DNA of 64,000 nt from CAYFWF01 sp964346815 (GCA_964346815.1 CAYFWF010000068.1:62001-126000), one strand, 5' to 3'. Positions 35,570-44,590 are shown, counted from the stretch's first letter. Numbers and translations: made by a program. Notes: generated by a model from the sequence alone, not told the origin.

Positions 35570-36328
35570 TTAGGATTCAAGGTCTCGCTCATAATATTTC
35601 TTTTTCAATTTATCCTTTTTCATGGTCATCAGTTCTTTGTATTCCTTATCGAATTTATGAGATTTGACCTCTTTGAGTCTTTTGCTCAGCTCCGGGCTTT
35701 CTTGAGATAAATACTTGCCATACAATCTTTTAGCCAAAAGGCCAACATTATACTGGACGATTTCGGCTGGGCATCGAATGGCACACATCCCGCAGCATAT
35801 GCAGTCGAAAGAAAGGTCCATCACCTGTTCGATATCTCCTCGCTTCGCTGCCTGAATGTAGTCCATGACCTCTAGGTCCTGTGGACAGGACTTGGTGCAG
35901 GTGTTGCAGGCCACACACCTGAAAACCTCAGGGTAGAGCTTCTGGATGGTGGCCACATTCGGCTCCAATTTATCGAGATCGTAGATGGCTTTCTCTCCTG
36001 GTATGGCGGGAAGTTGGCTCAGCCACATCCCTTCCTCAACCAGTGTCGTGCAGGCCAGGCCTGTATAGATTTTGTAATCTCCGGGAAGGCGGTAGACTGT
36101 GGCGCATGCTCCACAGAATCCCTCTCGGCAGCCTGCCCCTCTTTTTATTAGATAACCTGCATATTCAATGGCGCCCATAATGGTTGCATCCGCAGGAACT
36201 TTATGCGCTTTTCCCATGATGAATACTGTTATCGTGTCTTTCTTAGGTGACTCTTTTTTCGCCTTCGTTTTCCTCTTTGGTTTGGATTGCTTGGCGGGTC
36301 TCTTTTTGGCTGCTTTCTTTGTTGCCAT
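35570..36328 (-). CDS. fumarate reductase-type iron-sulfur subunit with Lys-rich N-terminal extension
   Basis: 252 residues. Residues 1-31 are almost only Lys/Ala/Pro/Arg, an unusual tail. Residues 32-110 form a [2Fe-2S] ferredoxin domain (CREGFCGAC at 67-75, last Cys93). Residues 130-195 bind two cubane clusters (CVACNTCTKSCP; CICCGMCAIRCP). It carries electrons to the flavoprotein 20 bp downstream. It lacks the HdrB-like CCG domain fused in archaeal thiol:fumarate reductase TfrB, but stand-alone hdrB and hdrC are the first genes of the same operon. AAGGAGAT precedes the ATG. Confidence 0.85.
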   Translation of the reverse strand: MATKKAAKKRPAKQSKPKRKTKAKKESPKKDTITVFIMGKAHKVPADATIMGAIEYAGYLIKRGAGCREGFCGACATVYRLPGDYKIYTGLACTTLVEEGMWLSQLPAIPGEKAIYDLDKLEPNVATIQKLYPEVFRCVACNTCTKSCPQDLEVMDYIQAAKRGDIEQVMDLSFDCICCGMCAIRCPAEIVQYNVGLLAKRLYGKYLSQESPELSKRLKEVKSHKFDKEYKELMTMKKDKLKKKYYERDLES

Positions 36329-36343
36329 TGGAATATCTCCTTT

Positions 36344-37168
36344 TTAATATTCTTGGGGCAGATTCTTGAGTTCGGCCCAGGAATAAACAGGGCCGTCTTT
36401 GCACACGTAATGCAAACCTATGTTGCATCTTCCACACTTGCCGATGCCGCATTTCATCTTATTCTCTACGGTGGTGAAGATTTGTTCGTCTTTGAAACCG
36501 AGAGCTTGAAGATTTTGAATCACGAATTTGATCATGATGGGAGGACCGCATGTGACGGTTATGGCATTCTTGGGCGAAGGTTTTTTGTCCAGAATATTCA
36601 GAGGAACGAAGCCTACGTATTCTTTCCAATCGGATTCCTCTACGTCTATGGAAAGATGGACAGTCATCTGATCTCTAATTTCTTCCAGTTCTTCTTTATA
36701 CACGATATCATTGGAGGTCCTCGCCCCGTAGAAAAGAGTGAGTTTTCCGTAATCCTTTTTCTGTCTTAGGGTCGTTTTGAGCACAGACCAGATAGGGGCG
36801 AGCCCGATTCCTCCTCCTATGAAGATCAAATTTTTTCCCTTCCATTTCTCAATCGGAAAACTGTTTCCATAAGGTCCTCTGACTCCGATAATGTCACCGA
36901 CCTGTTTTTCGTGAAGAGCTGTTGTGACACGGCCCATCTTCAGGATGCTGAATTGGAGATAGTCTTTCACGAGAGGCGAAGAGGAAATGGAGATCATCGA
37001 TTCTCCCGTTCCGAGTACCGACAGCATCGCGCACTGCCCGCACCGGAAAGAAAAGCTGTTTTCCTGGAGGAATTGAGTGCGGAATGTCTTGACTGCCCTG
37101 GCTCCGCTGACTTCTTGTTTGATATGGATGATTTTGGCAAGCTTTGGAATATAGGTATTATGATCCAT
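36344..37168 (-). CDS. flxA: FlxA-like FAD/NAD(P)-binding oxidoreductase
   Basis: 274 residues. Ferredoxin-reductase fold of the sulfhydrogenase-gamma/AsrB/FlxA type: an FAD barrel with SISSSP and GRVTTAL, NAD(P) domain with GGGIGLAPIWSVL (about 129-141) and VTCGPPIMIKFV, and a C-terminal [2Fe-2S] site (CGIGKCGRCNIG, later Cys). In FlxABCD-HdrABC complexes this subunit is the NAD(H) entry point. Its start overlaps the next upstream subunit by 11 bp. AAGGTGAG precedes the ATG. Confidence 0.82.
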   Translation of the reverse strand: MDHNTYIPKLAKIIHIKQEVSGARAVKTFRTQFLQENSFSFRCGQCAMLSVLGTGESMISISSSPLVKDYLQFSILKMGRVTTALHEKQVGDIIGVRGPYGNSFPIEKWKGKNLIFIGGGIGLAPIWSVLKTTLRQKKDYGKLTLFYGARTSNDIVYKEELEEIRDQMTVHLSIDVEESDWKEYVGFVPLNILDKKPSPKNAITVTCGPPIMIKFVIQNLQALGFKDEQIFTTVENKMKCGIGKCGRCNIGLHYVCKDGPVYSWAELKNLPQEY

Positions 37169-38198
37169 AATCTCTCACCTTATCCAGAACATCTAGAATG
37201 TCGATTCCTACCGGGCATTTGGAGATGCATCTTCCGCATCCCGTGCATTGATAGTTACGGTGGTTTTCGACAAAATATTGAAATTTGTGCATGATGCGCT
37301 GCCGGAGCCTTGAAGCTTTATCAGGTCTGGGATTATGCCCGGATGAGTGCATGGTGAAATCTGGAAATTGACAGGTATCCCAGGTTCGGACCCTTTTCCC
37401 CGTTAAAGGGAAGGAGGAATGGACTTCATCGTTGATGTCGAAGCAATGGCATGTCGGGCACATGTAGGTGCAGATTCCACAGCGCAGGCAGCTCATGGCT
37501 TCCTCGTCCCAGAATGGAGAATCCCACATTCCCTTCAGAACAAAAGGGATTTTTTTCAGATTCTTGATGTGCCGTGTGATCTGTTTTTCCGCATCCGCAT
37601 GAATTCTCTCTTTATTCTTCTTGTCCGCGGCTTTTGGCTGAGTGAAAAGGCTTTTGCCGATTTTCAGGATTTCATCTCCCTTTTCACTCAGGGATTCTGT
37701 GTAGTATCTGTCTCCTAGGTCTGTCATGAGGACATCTAGCCCCTCCTTGGAATGAGGGGAACCTTCCACCGAGAGGCAGAAGCAGTTCGGAGAAGGGGGC
37801 GTGCTGCAGGCTAAACCTACCAAGACTGTTTGATTTCTTCGTTTCCAGTAGTAGATGTCCTCGAAGTCCCCTCCGAACACTTTATCCATCAGGGTGACAG
37901 CTTTAGCATCACAAGGCCTGACGCCAAAAACGATCGTGGGCTCCTCCTCGGGCAAGATTTCTTTTATCTCTGGGGCCTCTTGGTCGGTTTTCTCGAACTC
38001 AAGAAAGATCTCTCTCTGAGGGAAGATGATTGTCTTGGGCGAAATGGCCGAGGTGAGGAATTCCAGGTCGATTTCCTCTGGATTATCGACGGTTTTGTAG
38101 ATCCAGATATCGTTGTCCCTTGACGGAGCGTATATTTTGTAGGATTGAAGCTTGTTTACCCATTGGGAAAAGGACTTTTTAGAGAGTATCTTGTCCAT
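37158..38198 (-). CDS. 4Fe-4S dicluster electron-transfer subunit (FlxB/sulfhydrogenase-beta-like)
   Basis: 346 residues from ATG 38198; AGGTGAG lies just upstream, and the longer frame runs into the upstream gene. N-terminal domain of the AsrA/HydB type (FGVRPCDAKAVTLMDKVFGG, VGLACSTPPSPNCFC). C-terminal ferredoxin sites are CLRCGICTYMCPTCHC and CTGCGRCISKCPVGID. Likely wires the NAD(H) flavoprotein to the Hdr core. Assigned to the Flx set by order and domain type. Confidence 0.78.
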   Translation of the reverse strand: MDKILSKKSFSQWVNKLQSYKIYAPSRDNDIWIYKTVDNPEEIDLEFLTSAISPKTIIFPQREIFLEFEKTDQEAPEIKEILPEEEPTIVFGVRPCDAKAVTLMDKVFGGDFEDIYYWKRRNQTVLVGLACSTPPSPNCFCLSVEGSPHSKEGLDVLMTDLGDRYYTESLSEKGDEILKIGKSLFTQPKAADKKNKERIHADAEKQITRHIKNLKKIPFVLKGMWDSPFWDEEAMSCLRCGICTYMCPTCHCFDINDEVHSSFPLTGKRVRTWDTCQFPDFTMHSSGHNPRPDKASRLRQRIMHKFQYFVENHRNYQCTGCGRCISKCPVGIDILDVLDKVRDYGS

Positions 38199-38202
38199 TG
38201 TC

Positions 38203-39234
38203 TCACCTGATAAAATCTTCTGGGTCTTCGTCTTTAAAACTGGATACGAGAGAGGGCTGGTCTGGATCGAATCCAGCATCATACCCGAACAGCTCGTTGG
38301 CTTCTTTTTCCAATTTTTTGTTCAGAAAGCGGAGAGGAATATCCAGAGGACACACTCTCTCGCACTCACCACAGTCGATGCAACGCCCAGCCAGATGCAT
38401 CGCTCTCACCATATGATAGACGAAATTCTCTGAAGCGGCTGGAGATTTCTCGATCCATTTGATCTTGCCGGCTTTTTCCTCTGCGGACGTGTCTGCAGTC
38501 ACGGCAAAGTTTATGGTATCCACAACGCATTCATCACAGTAGCACATAGGGCATACGGAACGGCAGGCATAGCACCGGATACACTTGGAAAGCTGTTCTT
38601 CCCAGAACGCCCATTTCTCTTTTTCGGATAGGGATTCCAGCTTTTCCAAAGATTTGAAAGGATCGGCGACTTTTTTTGGTGCTTTATTCCCGAGCAAGAT
38701 ATCATAAATGACAGGATAGTTCGCTCGGCATTCCAGGCATCTCTCTGCGAGTATTTCTTCGGCCGGCACTTTGACTTTGCCTTCTTTGGTGGAGAGGACA
38801 AAGCCTCCTTTTCCGTCCAGGGCAATACTTTCGGCCTTTTTTCCTTTGAGCTTTTTTGCCAGCTTTTTCTCGTCGACGACTCCGCCGTCTTCGCAGGAGA
38901 TTCCGAGGATATAAACATCCTCTCGGTCGATAAATTTTTCTTGAAGAAGGACAACGATAGCGCGGCTGTCACACCCTTTTACGACCACTCCCACAGGTCT
39001 TTCGTCTGGCTTTTTCTCTCTTTGTTTTCTTCTTTTTTCATCCACAAGAAATTTGGCTAAGTTGTGTACACAGGTAGGATCCCATATCAGTTGATCCGCA
39101 TCTTTTAGGTCTTTGATAAATGCTGGTGATGGCATCATTCCATTCTGGCTTTTGGTATAGCCGATGATGTATTTGACTTTTTCTTCCTTGAGTATCCGTT
39201 TGGCTTCATTGCGGAGGTCTTCGACATTCACCAT
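38203..39234 (-). CDS. 4Fe-4S dicluster subunit (FlxC/FrhB-FdhB-like)
   Basis: 343 residues. N-terminal FrhB/FdhB-like part with GVVVKGCDSRAIVVLLQ, GISCEDGGVVD and a CLECRANYP site. Two ferredoxin-type sites follow: CIRCYACRSVCPMCYCDEC and CIDCGECERVCPLDIP. It starts one base inside the preceding mvhD-like gene (TAATG) and ends 4 bp before the next subunit. Role as an internal electron carrier or second flavin/FeS module of Flx is inferred from synteny. Confidence 0.78.
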   Translation of the reverse strand: MVNVEDLRNEAKRILKEEKVKYIIGYTKSQNGMMPSPAFIKDLKDADQLIWDPTCVHNLAKFLVDEKRRKQREKKPDERPVGVVVKGCDSRAIVVLLQEKFIDREDVYILGISCEDGGVVDEKKLAKKLKGKKAESIALDGKGGFVLSTKEGKVKVPAEEILAERCLECRANYPVIYDILLGNKAPKKVADPFKSLEKLESLSEKEKWAFWEEQLSKCIRCYACRSVCPMCYCDECVVDTINFAVTADTSAEEKAGKIKWIEKSPAASENFVYHMVRAMHLAGRCIDCGECERVCPLDIPLRFLNKKLEKEANELFGYDAGFDPDQPSLVSSFKDEDPEDFIR

Positions 39235-39656
39235 TATTGCTTTCTCCTCAATTTTCTTTGAGGTCCGAGCGGTTTGAGCTCCTTGACAAAGTCACTGATG
39301 ATTTGAGTGTATTTGGTCCCCTCTGCAGCGGAGACCCATGACATCTGAAACCGTTGAGGCTCGAGCCCGATGAATTCCAAGAGTTTCTTCACCAGAGCTA
39401 TTCTTCTGCGGGCATAGTAGTTTCCCTTGATGTAGTGGCAGTCTCCAGGATGGCAGCCTGAAACGAGGACACCGTCTGCACCTTTGTTAAAAGCATCCAT
39501 GATATAAAGGGGGGAAACACTCCCCGAGCACATCAAGGTGATAGGCAGCACGTTGGGCGGATACTGCATTCTGGAAACACCCGCTAAGTCGCTTCCTGCA
39601 GATGAACACCATTTACAGAGGAAAGCGACTATTCTTGGTTCGAATTCTTCTGCCAT
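39234..39656 (-). CDS. flxD: MvhD/FlxD-like [2Fe-2S] linker subunit
   Basis: 140 residues. Methyl-viologen-reducing-hydrogenase delta family: FLCKWCSSAGSDLAGV, LMCSGSVSPLYIMDAF, GADGVLVSGCHPGDCHYIKGN. It passes electrons between Flx (or a hydrogenase) and HdrA. ATG 39656 is chosen because GGAGG lies 7 nt upstream and it starts just after the hdrA stop. No hydrogenase genes are nearby, which favours the Flx assignment. Confidence 0.88.
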   Translation of the reverse strand: MAEEFEPRIVAFLCKWCSSAGSDLAGVSRMQYPPNVLPITLMCSGSVSPLYIMDAFNKGADGVLVSGCHPGDCHYIKGNYYARRRIALVKKLLEFIGLEPQRFQMSWVSAAEGTKYTQIISDFVKELKPLGPQRKLRRKQ

Positions 39657-39658
39657 TA

Positions 39659-41608
39659 TCAGCCTCCGAGGCATGCTTGTATCATTTCGTGAACCTGGGA
39701 AGGAGTGATGTTTTTAACATTGATGGCTGCTCTCAAGCAGGTGGCAGAGCATGTACCGCACCCTTCACACAAGACTTCGTTGACTTCGACCTTGCCATCT
39801 TTCAGAGTGAGTGCATCGTAAGGACACACATGGACGCACATCCCGCATCCGGTGCAAAGGTTCAGGTTGACCTTGGCCACGGTCGGTGCGTGGTAAAGTC
39901 TGTCTTGAGAGAGAATGGATATCGCCTTGGCAGCAGCTCCACTGGCCTGCGCTACAGCTTCGGGGATATCTTTGGGTGCTTGGGCAGCTCCTGCCAGAAA
40001 CATTCCAGATGAAACGCTTTCCACAGGTCTGAGCTTAGGATGAGCCTCTGCCAGGAATCCATCCTTGTCCATAGCAATTTTCAGTTTTTTTGCCAGCTCT
40101 GCGGCTCCTTGAGAAGGGCGCATGGCTGTAGCCAGGACAACCATGTCGGCATCTATCTCGATATCCTTTCCGGTGAGTGTGTCGACACCCCAAACTTTAA
40201 TTTTGCCTTTTTCCTCAAAAATTTTGGAAACCTTTCCTCTCAAATACATCACTCCGTCTTCTTCTACAGCTCTCTGGACAAATTCCTCGTAGCCTTTTCC
40301 GCCTGAACGTATATCGATGTAAAAGATGTATGCCTGCCCATCAGGGACATGATGTTTGTACAGCATGGCGTGTTTTGCCGTATACATGCAGCAGATTTTT
40401 GAGCAATAGGCGCAGTGAAGTTCAGGATCACGGGATCCTGCGCACTGGATGAAGACGACTTCTTTGGGTTCCTTATGATCTGAGGGCCTCAGGATTTTTC
40501 CCTGTGTAGGTCCAGATGCCGAACAGAGCCTTTCAAACTGAAGTCCGTCCAGCACATCCGGGTATTTGCCGTGTCCGTATTCAGAGAGCATCTGCTTTTC
40601 ATACAGGTCATAACCGGTGGCAACGATGATAGCTCCAACTTCTTCTTCGATGATCTCGGGCTTCATATCGTAATCGATGGCCTCGGGCTCGCATACATCG
40701 GCGCACTTGCCGCAGGCGATCGGAAGCAGACCAGGGCAGCCTGCTATGTCGAGAGTATAAGTGGCTGGAATGGCCTGGGGGAAAGGAATGTAAATAGCCT
40801 TGCGTCCGGTCAGGCCCAGGTCGAACTCGTTGGACATGACAACCGGACAGATTTTCGTGCATTCGTCGCAGAGTGTGCACTTGTCCGGATCGACATAAGT
40901 GGGCTTTCGAAGGATTTTTACTTTGAAGTTGCCCACATAACCAGATATTTCTTGGACTTCGCTGTAGGTCATCAGCTTTATTTTGGGGTGCTTGGAAACC
41001 TCCACCATCTTTGGGGTCAATATGCACTGGGAGCAGTCGAGAGTAGGGAAGGTTTCCGAAAGCTGGATCATATGTCCTCCGATAGAAGGATTTCTTTCCA
41101 CCAGAACGACTTCATATCCGCTGTTCGCGATGTCCAAGGCAGCTTGAATTCCGGCGATTCCTCCTCCGATAACCAAGGCTCTTCGGGTTACAGGTATACT
41201 GATAGGCTCCAGGGACTCATTCCGGCGAACCTTTTCCACAGCACTTTGAGTGATTTTTGTGGCTTTGTCCGTCGCTTTGTCCTTGTCTTTATGAACCCAA
41301 CTGCACTGCTCCCGGATATTGGCGATCTCGCATTGAAAATTATTGATCCCAGCTGCTTTTGCAGCGTTTCGGAATGTGGTTTCATGAAGAATGGGGGAAC
41401 AGCAGGCCACGACCACGTTATCCAATTTCTTTTCTTTGATGGCATCTATGATGAGGTTTTGGCCAGGGTCAGAGCACATGTACACGTAGTCCTCGGAGTA
41501 ATCAACTCCAGGATGTTTGGAAAGTTCTCCAGCGACTTTTTTGACATCCACGGTTCCAGCAATATTTATGCCACAGTGGCAAACAAAGACTCCGGTCTTT
41601 TTTTTCAT
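39659..41608 (-). CDS. hdrA: heterodisulfide reductase subunit A (electron-bifurcating flavoprotein)
   Basis: 649 residues. N-terminal domain with CHCGINIAGTVDV; FAD fold at about 144-175 (VIGGGIAGIQAALDIANSGYEVVLVERN, GGHM); inserted FeS sites (LDCSQCILTPKM, CTLCDECTKICP, CGKCADVCEP); catalytic-domain motifs CAGSRD and CAYCSKICC; C-terminal two-cluster ferredoxin (CTGCGMCVHVCP; CEGCGTCSATC). HdrA is the flavin-based bifurcation site in Hdr complexes. All cysteines are ordinary codons; no selenocysteine. AGAGGAAA precedes the ATG. Sits between korC and flxD. Confidence 0.92.
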   Translation of the reverse strand: MKKKTGVFVCHCGINIAGTVDVKKVAGELSKHPGVDYSEDYVYMCSDPGQNLIIDAIKEKKLDNVVVACCSPILHETTFRNAAKAAGINNFQCEIANIREQCSWVHKDKDKATDKATKITQSAVEKVRRNESLEPISIPVTRRALVIGGGIAGIQAALDIANSGYEVVLVERNPSIGGHMIQLSETFPTLDCSQCILTPKMVEVSKHPKIKLMTYSEVQEISGYVGNFKVKILRKPTYVDPDKCTLCDECTKICPVVMSNEFDLGLTGRKAIYIPFPQAIPATYTLDIAGCPGLLPIACGKCADVCEPEAIDYDMKPEIIEEEVGAIIVATGYDLYEKQMLSEYGHGKYPDVLDGLQFERLCSASGPTQGKILRPSDHKEPKEVVFIQCAGSRDPELHCAYCSKICCMYTAKHAMLYKHHVPDGQAYIFYIDIRSGGKGYEEFVQRAVEEDGVMYLRGKVSKIFEEKGKIKVWGVDTLTGKDIEIDADMVVLATAMRPSQGAAELAKKLKIAMDKDGFLAEAHPKLRPVESVSSGMFLAGAAQAPKDIPEAVAQASGAAAKAISILSQDRLYHAPTVAKVNLNLCTGCGMCVHVCPYDALTLKDGKVEVNEVLCEGCGTCSATCLRAAINVKNITPSQVHEMIQACLGG

Positions 41609-41694
41609 TTTTTTCCTCTAAAAAATAATGTTTTCATCCCGAAACCGATTTGAATCATTCCTCAAATCATCGAAGAGAGATCGAATGGCAGATT

Positions 41695-42303
41695 TCATTT
41701 TTTAGCCTTTGTCCTTTTTTTTTGGGTCCCAGTTCCTTTCTTTGCTTTTTTGCCGGACTCGGATGCTGTCAATATCTCTCTCCCGTATTCGTAGCCTTTG
41801 TCGAAAGCTTTGATGTTGAGATCAAGGAACCTTCCAGGGACCAATCCTGGGAGAGCTTTCTTCATGGCTTCGGGAGAAACGATTTTCGTCACCGCTGTGA
41901 AGAATCCCAACATAACGAGGTTCGCAATGATTCGGTTACCCAGCTCTTCTGCAAAGCGAGTGGAGGGGATTGAAAAAAGTTTGATCTTGCCTCGAACCGG
42001 TCTGGGTTTGACCAGGTCTTTATCGATGATCAAAACTCCATCCTCTCGCAGGTCGGGTTCGTATTTATCGTAGGCTTCCTGGGACATCGAAACGAGTATC
42101 TCCGGTTTTGCGATATAGGGATAAAGTACCCTGTCATCGGAGACGACAAGCTGAGAACTGCAGGCACTTCCCCGCGCTTCGGGTCCGAAACTTTGTGTCA
42201 TAGTGGCATGTTTGTTATCAAACAGGGAGAGGGCTTTTCCGCTAATCAGTCCGCAGCGGATGATTCCTTGTCCGCCGAATCCAGAAAATCTTATTTCTGC
42301 CAT
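41695..42303 (-). CDS. korC: 2-oxoacid:ferredoxin oxidoreductase gamma subunit
   Basis: 202 residues. Pyruvate/ketoisovalerate oxidoreductase gamma domain: IRFSGFGGQGIIRCGLISGKA, TMTQSFGPEARGSACSSQLV, NLVMLGFFTAVT. The last 20 residues are a Lys-rich tail not typical of the family (GKKAKKGTGTQKKRTKAKK). Together with KorA, B and D it oxidises a 2-oxoacid and CoA to acyl-CoA and reduces ferredoxin. Lies 3 bp after korB. Confidence 0.88.
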   Translation of the reverse strand: MAEIRFSGFGGQGIIRCGLISGKALSLFDNKHATMTQSFGPEARGSACSSQLVVSDDRVLYPYIAKPEILVSMSQEAYDKYEPDLREDGVLIIDKDLVKPRPVRGKIKLFSIPSTRFAEELGNRIIANLVMLGFFTAVTKIVSPEAMKKALPGLVPGRFLDLNIKAFDKGYEYGREILTASESGKKAKKGTGTQKKRTKAKK

Positions 42304-42306
42304 CGT

Positions 42307-43170
42307 TCATTCTCCATATCTGACATATTTATCTCCTAAGATTTTGCTCATATGCTGGTTCATAGAATCCAGGAATGTCGGCTTTTCTTTATCGACGAAT
42401 TTTCCGACGATCAGTTTTCCCTGATAGCTGATGTCCAGCGTTCTTGTGTCAGCGCCGTGTTGAATCTCTGATTTTTCATAGTAATATTTCAACAGGTTCA
42501 GTCCATCACCCAGTCGATTCCTTCTCGCATAGAGGGTGACGCAGGGAGTGATGACTTCGATAAAGGAGAAACCAGGCTTGGCTAACGCTTCCTGTATGGA
42601 TTTGGTGACTCTCCGGAGGTGAAGGGCAGTCCATCGGGCGACGTAGGTGGCACCAGCAGCTTCGGCCAGGTAAGGAAGGCTGAAGGGGAACTCGAAATTT
42701 CCGTAGGGAGCTGTGGATGCATTGGCATCGATTGGAGTTGTCGCTGCAACCTGACCTCCTGTCATAGCGTAGTTAAAATTGTTCACACAGATGATCAAGA
42801 GATCCATATTGCGCCTTGCGGCATGGATGAAATGGTTCCCACCGATTCCCACGATATCTCCATCTCCGCTGAACACAACGACCTTGAGCTCTGGATTTGC
42901 CAATTTCAATCCGGTGGCAAAGGGGATGGCTCGACCGTGGGTGGTGTGAAAAGAGTCCAGCTTGACATAACCTGCGACTCGACCCGTGCATCCGATCCCG
43001 GAACAAACGGCGATTTTGTTCAGATCGAGCTTGCTTTTCTTCACCGCTTCGGCAAAAGAGGTGACCACTGTTCCGATTCCACAACCTGGGCACCAGATGT
43101 GAGGTATCCTGTCCATTCGCAGAAAACCTTCTATCGGATTTCTAGGTTCAGGGCGATCTTCCTTCTTCAT
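42307..43170 (-). CDS. korB: 2-oxoacid:ferredoxin oxidoreductase beta subunit (TPP-binding)
   Basis: 287 residues. TPP-binding beta subunit of the 2-oxoglutarate oxidoreductase type: WCPGCGIGTVV, CSGIGCTGR, FHTTHGRAIPFATGLKLANP, the metal/TPP motif GDGDIVGIGGNHFIHAARRN, and VNNFNYAMTGGQ. AAGGAGG precedes the ATG, which overlaps the korA stop by 4 bp. Substrate class (2-oxoglutarate versus branched-chain 2-oxoacids) is inferred. Confidence 0.9.
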   Translation of the reverse strand: MKKEDRPEPRNPIEGFLRMDRIPHIWCPGCGIGTVVTSFAEAVKKSKLDLNKIAVCSGIGCTGRVAGYVKLDSFHTTHGRAIPFATGLKLANPELKVVVFSGDGDIVGIGGNHFIHAARRNMDLLIICVNNFNYAMTGGQVAATTPIDANASTAPYGNFEFPFSLPYLAEAAGATYVARWTALHLRRVTKSIQEALAKPGFSFIEVITPCVTLYARRNRLGDGLNLLKYYYEKSEIQHGADTRTLDISYQGKLIVGKFVDKEKPTFLDSMNQHMSKILGDKYVRYGE

Positions 43171-44333
43171 TTTGCTGCCTCCTTGATGACCTTCAAGATA
43201 TCGTTTGGATCATGCACCCATCCTCCCATATGAGGAACATGGAAAGCCGGAGCTTTTCCTGCCGCACATCGCTCTACCTCCAGCACGACCTGCCCGTAGT
43301 TTATTTCAGGGACGATAAAGGCTTTGATCTTTTTAGCGAGTTGCTTGATGCGCTTTTCGGGAAAAGGCCATACCGTTTTCAGTCTCAGCGTTCCTACTTT
43401 AATACCGGCTTCTCGGGCAAGTCTCACTGCCCGAATGGCAACCCTGGAAGTTATCCCGTAAGAGATAACGATAACTTCAGCGGTGTCTGTTTCATCTTCT
43501 TCGATCATGATGATTTTATCGGCGTTGTTCTTGATTTTGTCTGAAAGGCGCGGCACAGTTTGATTCTGACATTCCGCATTGATAATCGGGTATCCCCGTT
43601 CATCATGGGTCAGCCCGGTGGTGTGGAAGAGATACCCGTCTCCGGCCTTGACCATGAAGGGAATTCCATCCTTGTCGACCTTGTAAGGAAGATATTCTTC
43701 CTTAGGACCTTGGTACCACTTCCTCTCAACGATTTCTATGTCTTCAGCCGGAGGAATGACCACTTTCTCATGCATGTGTCCCACGCACTCGTCGGTCATC
43801 ACAAACACGGGGACTCGGTAGGTCTCGGAGAGGTTGAAAGCTTCCACAGTCAGATCGAAGCATTCTTGGGGAGAATCTGGAGATAGGGCGATAATCTCAT
43901 AATCGCCGTGTGATCCCCACTTCACCTGCATCATATCCTGTTGTCCGGTCAAGGTTGGAAGTCCTGTGGATGGACCTCCCCTTTGAACGTTGGCGATGAC
44001 AAGAGGTGTTTCCATCATGCAGGCTAGACCTATGTTTTCCATCATCAAAGAGAAGCCTGGCCCGGATGTCACGGTCATGGGTTTTTTCCCTCCCCAGGAG
44101 GCTCCGATCATGGCTGCGATGGAGCCGAGTTCGTCTTCCATCTGGATGAAGACACCACCGACAGAAGGGATTCTTTCGGCAAATCTTTCTGCTGTTTCCG
44201 TGGAAGGTGTAATCGGATAGCCTGCAAAGAACCGGCATCCTGCGGCGAGTCCTCCTTCGGCAATTGCATAGTCTCCATCGAGATAATGGGATCCAGTTAA
44301 AACTCCTTTAGGGTCTGCTTTCACCTTTTTCAC
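43167..44333 (-). CDS. korA: 2-oxoacid:ferredoxin oxidoreductase alpha subunit
   Basis: 388 residues from GTG 44333. KorA-type alpha subunit: GYPITPSTETAERFAERIP, FIQMEDELGSIAAMIGASWGGKK, TSGPGFSLMMENIGLA, NVQRGGPSTGLPT. AGGAGG lies 6 nt before GTG 44333, so the longer TTG start at 44363 is less likely. Even so, the gene overlaps the 3' end of korD by 26 bp. The shared bases encode Glu-rich residues in korD and Lys-rich residues in korA. Confidence 0.88.
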   Translation of the reverse strand: MKKVKADPKGVLTGSHYLDGDYAIAEGGLAAGCRFFAGYPITPSTETAERFAERIPSVGGVFIQMEDELGSIAAMIGASWGGKKPMTVTSGPGFSLMMENIGLACMMETPLVIANVQRGGPSTGLPTLTGQQDMMQVKWGSHGDYEIIALSPDSPQECFDLTVEAFNLSETYRVPVFVMTDECVGHMHEKVVIPPAEDIEIVERKWYQGPKEEYLPYKVDKDGIPFMVKAGDGYLFHTTGLTHDERGYPIINAECQNQTVPRLSDKIKNNADKIIMIEEDETDTAEVIVISYGITSRVAIRAVRLAREAGIKVGTLRLKTVWPFPEKRIKQLAKKIKAFIVPEINYGQVVLEVERCAAGKAPAFHVPHMGGWVHDPNDILKVIKEAAK

Positions 44334-44583
44334 CTTCTTCCTCCTCTTCTTTGATGGTGACAAATATTGCGAATTCGGGGCATATGGTCTCGCAGAGCTG
44401 ACAATACAAGCAGGCGTCCTCGTTTTTTACGAACGGAGGATGATACCCTTTGATGTTGAACTCTTCGGATAATTCGAGGACTTCCTTTGGACAGTACTCC
44501 ACGCAGAATCCACATCCCTTGCATCTGTCTTTTTCGATATGGATCTTGCCCTTTATAGGTTTTAAATCTCCGAAATAAACCAT
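44308..44583 (-). CDS. korD: 2-oxoacid:ferredoxin oxidoreductase delta subunit (2[4Fe-4S] ferredoxin)
   Basis: 91 residues. Two ferredoxin-type sites, CKGCGFCVEYCP and CLYCQLCETICP, typical of the delta subunit that carries electrons out of the TPP site. The C-terminal tail is Glu-rich (KEEEEEGEKGE). It lies 7 bp after hdrB in the same direction, placing the Kor module inside the Hdr operon. Confidence 0.9.
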   Translation of the reverse strand: MVYFGDLKPIKGKIHIEKDRCKGCGFCVEYCPKEVLELSEEFNIKGYHPPFVKNEDACLYCQLCETICPEFAIFVTIKEEEEEGEKGESRP

Positions 44584-44590
44584 TTTTTCC

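Noticed and set aside
39659..41608. Selenocysteine codon in hdrA
   Set aside because: All expected cysteine positions are TGC/TGT and there is no in-frame TGA before the stop.
40571..41653. 360-residue plus-strand open frame
   Set aside because: Antisense to hdrA, which has all family motifs; no recognisable domain in the antisense product.
44333..44363. Longer TTG start for korA at 44363
   Set aside because: AGGAGG lies between the TTG and GTG 44333 at correct spacing for the GTG; the longer start would extend the overlap with korD to 56 bp.
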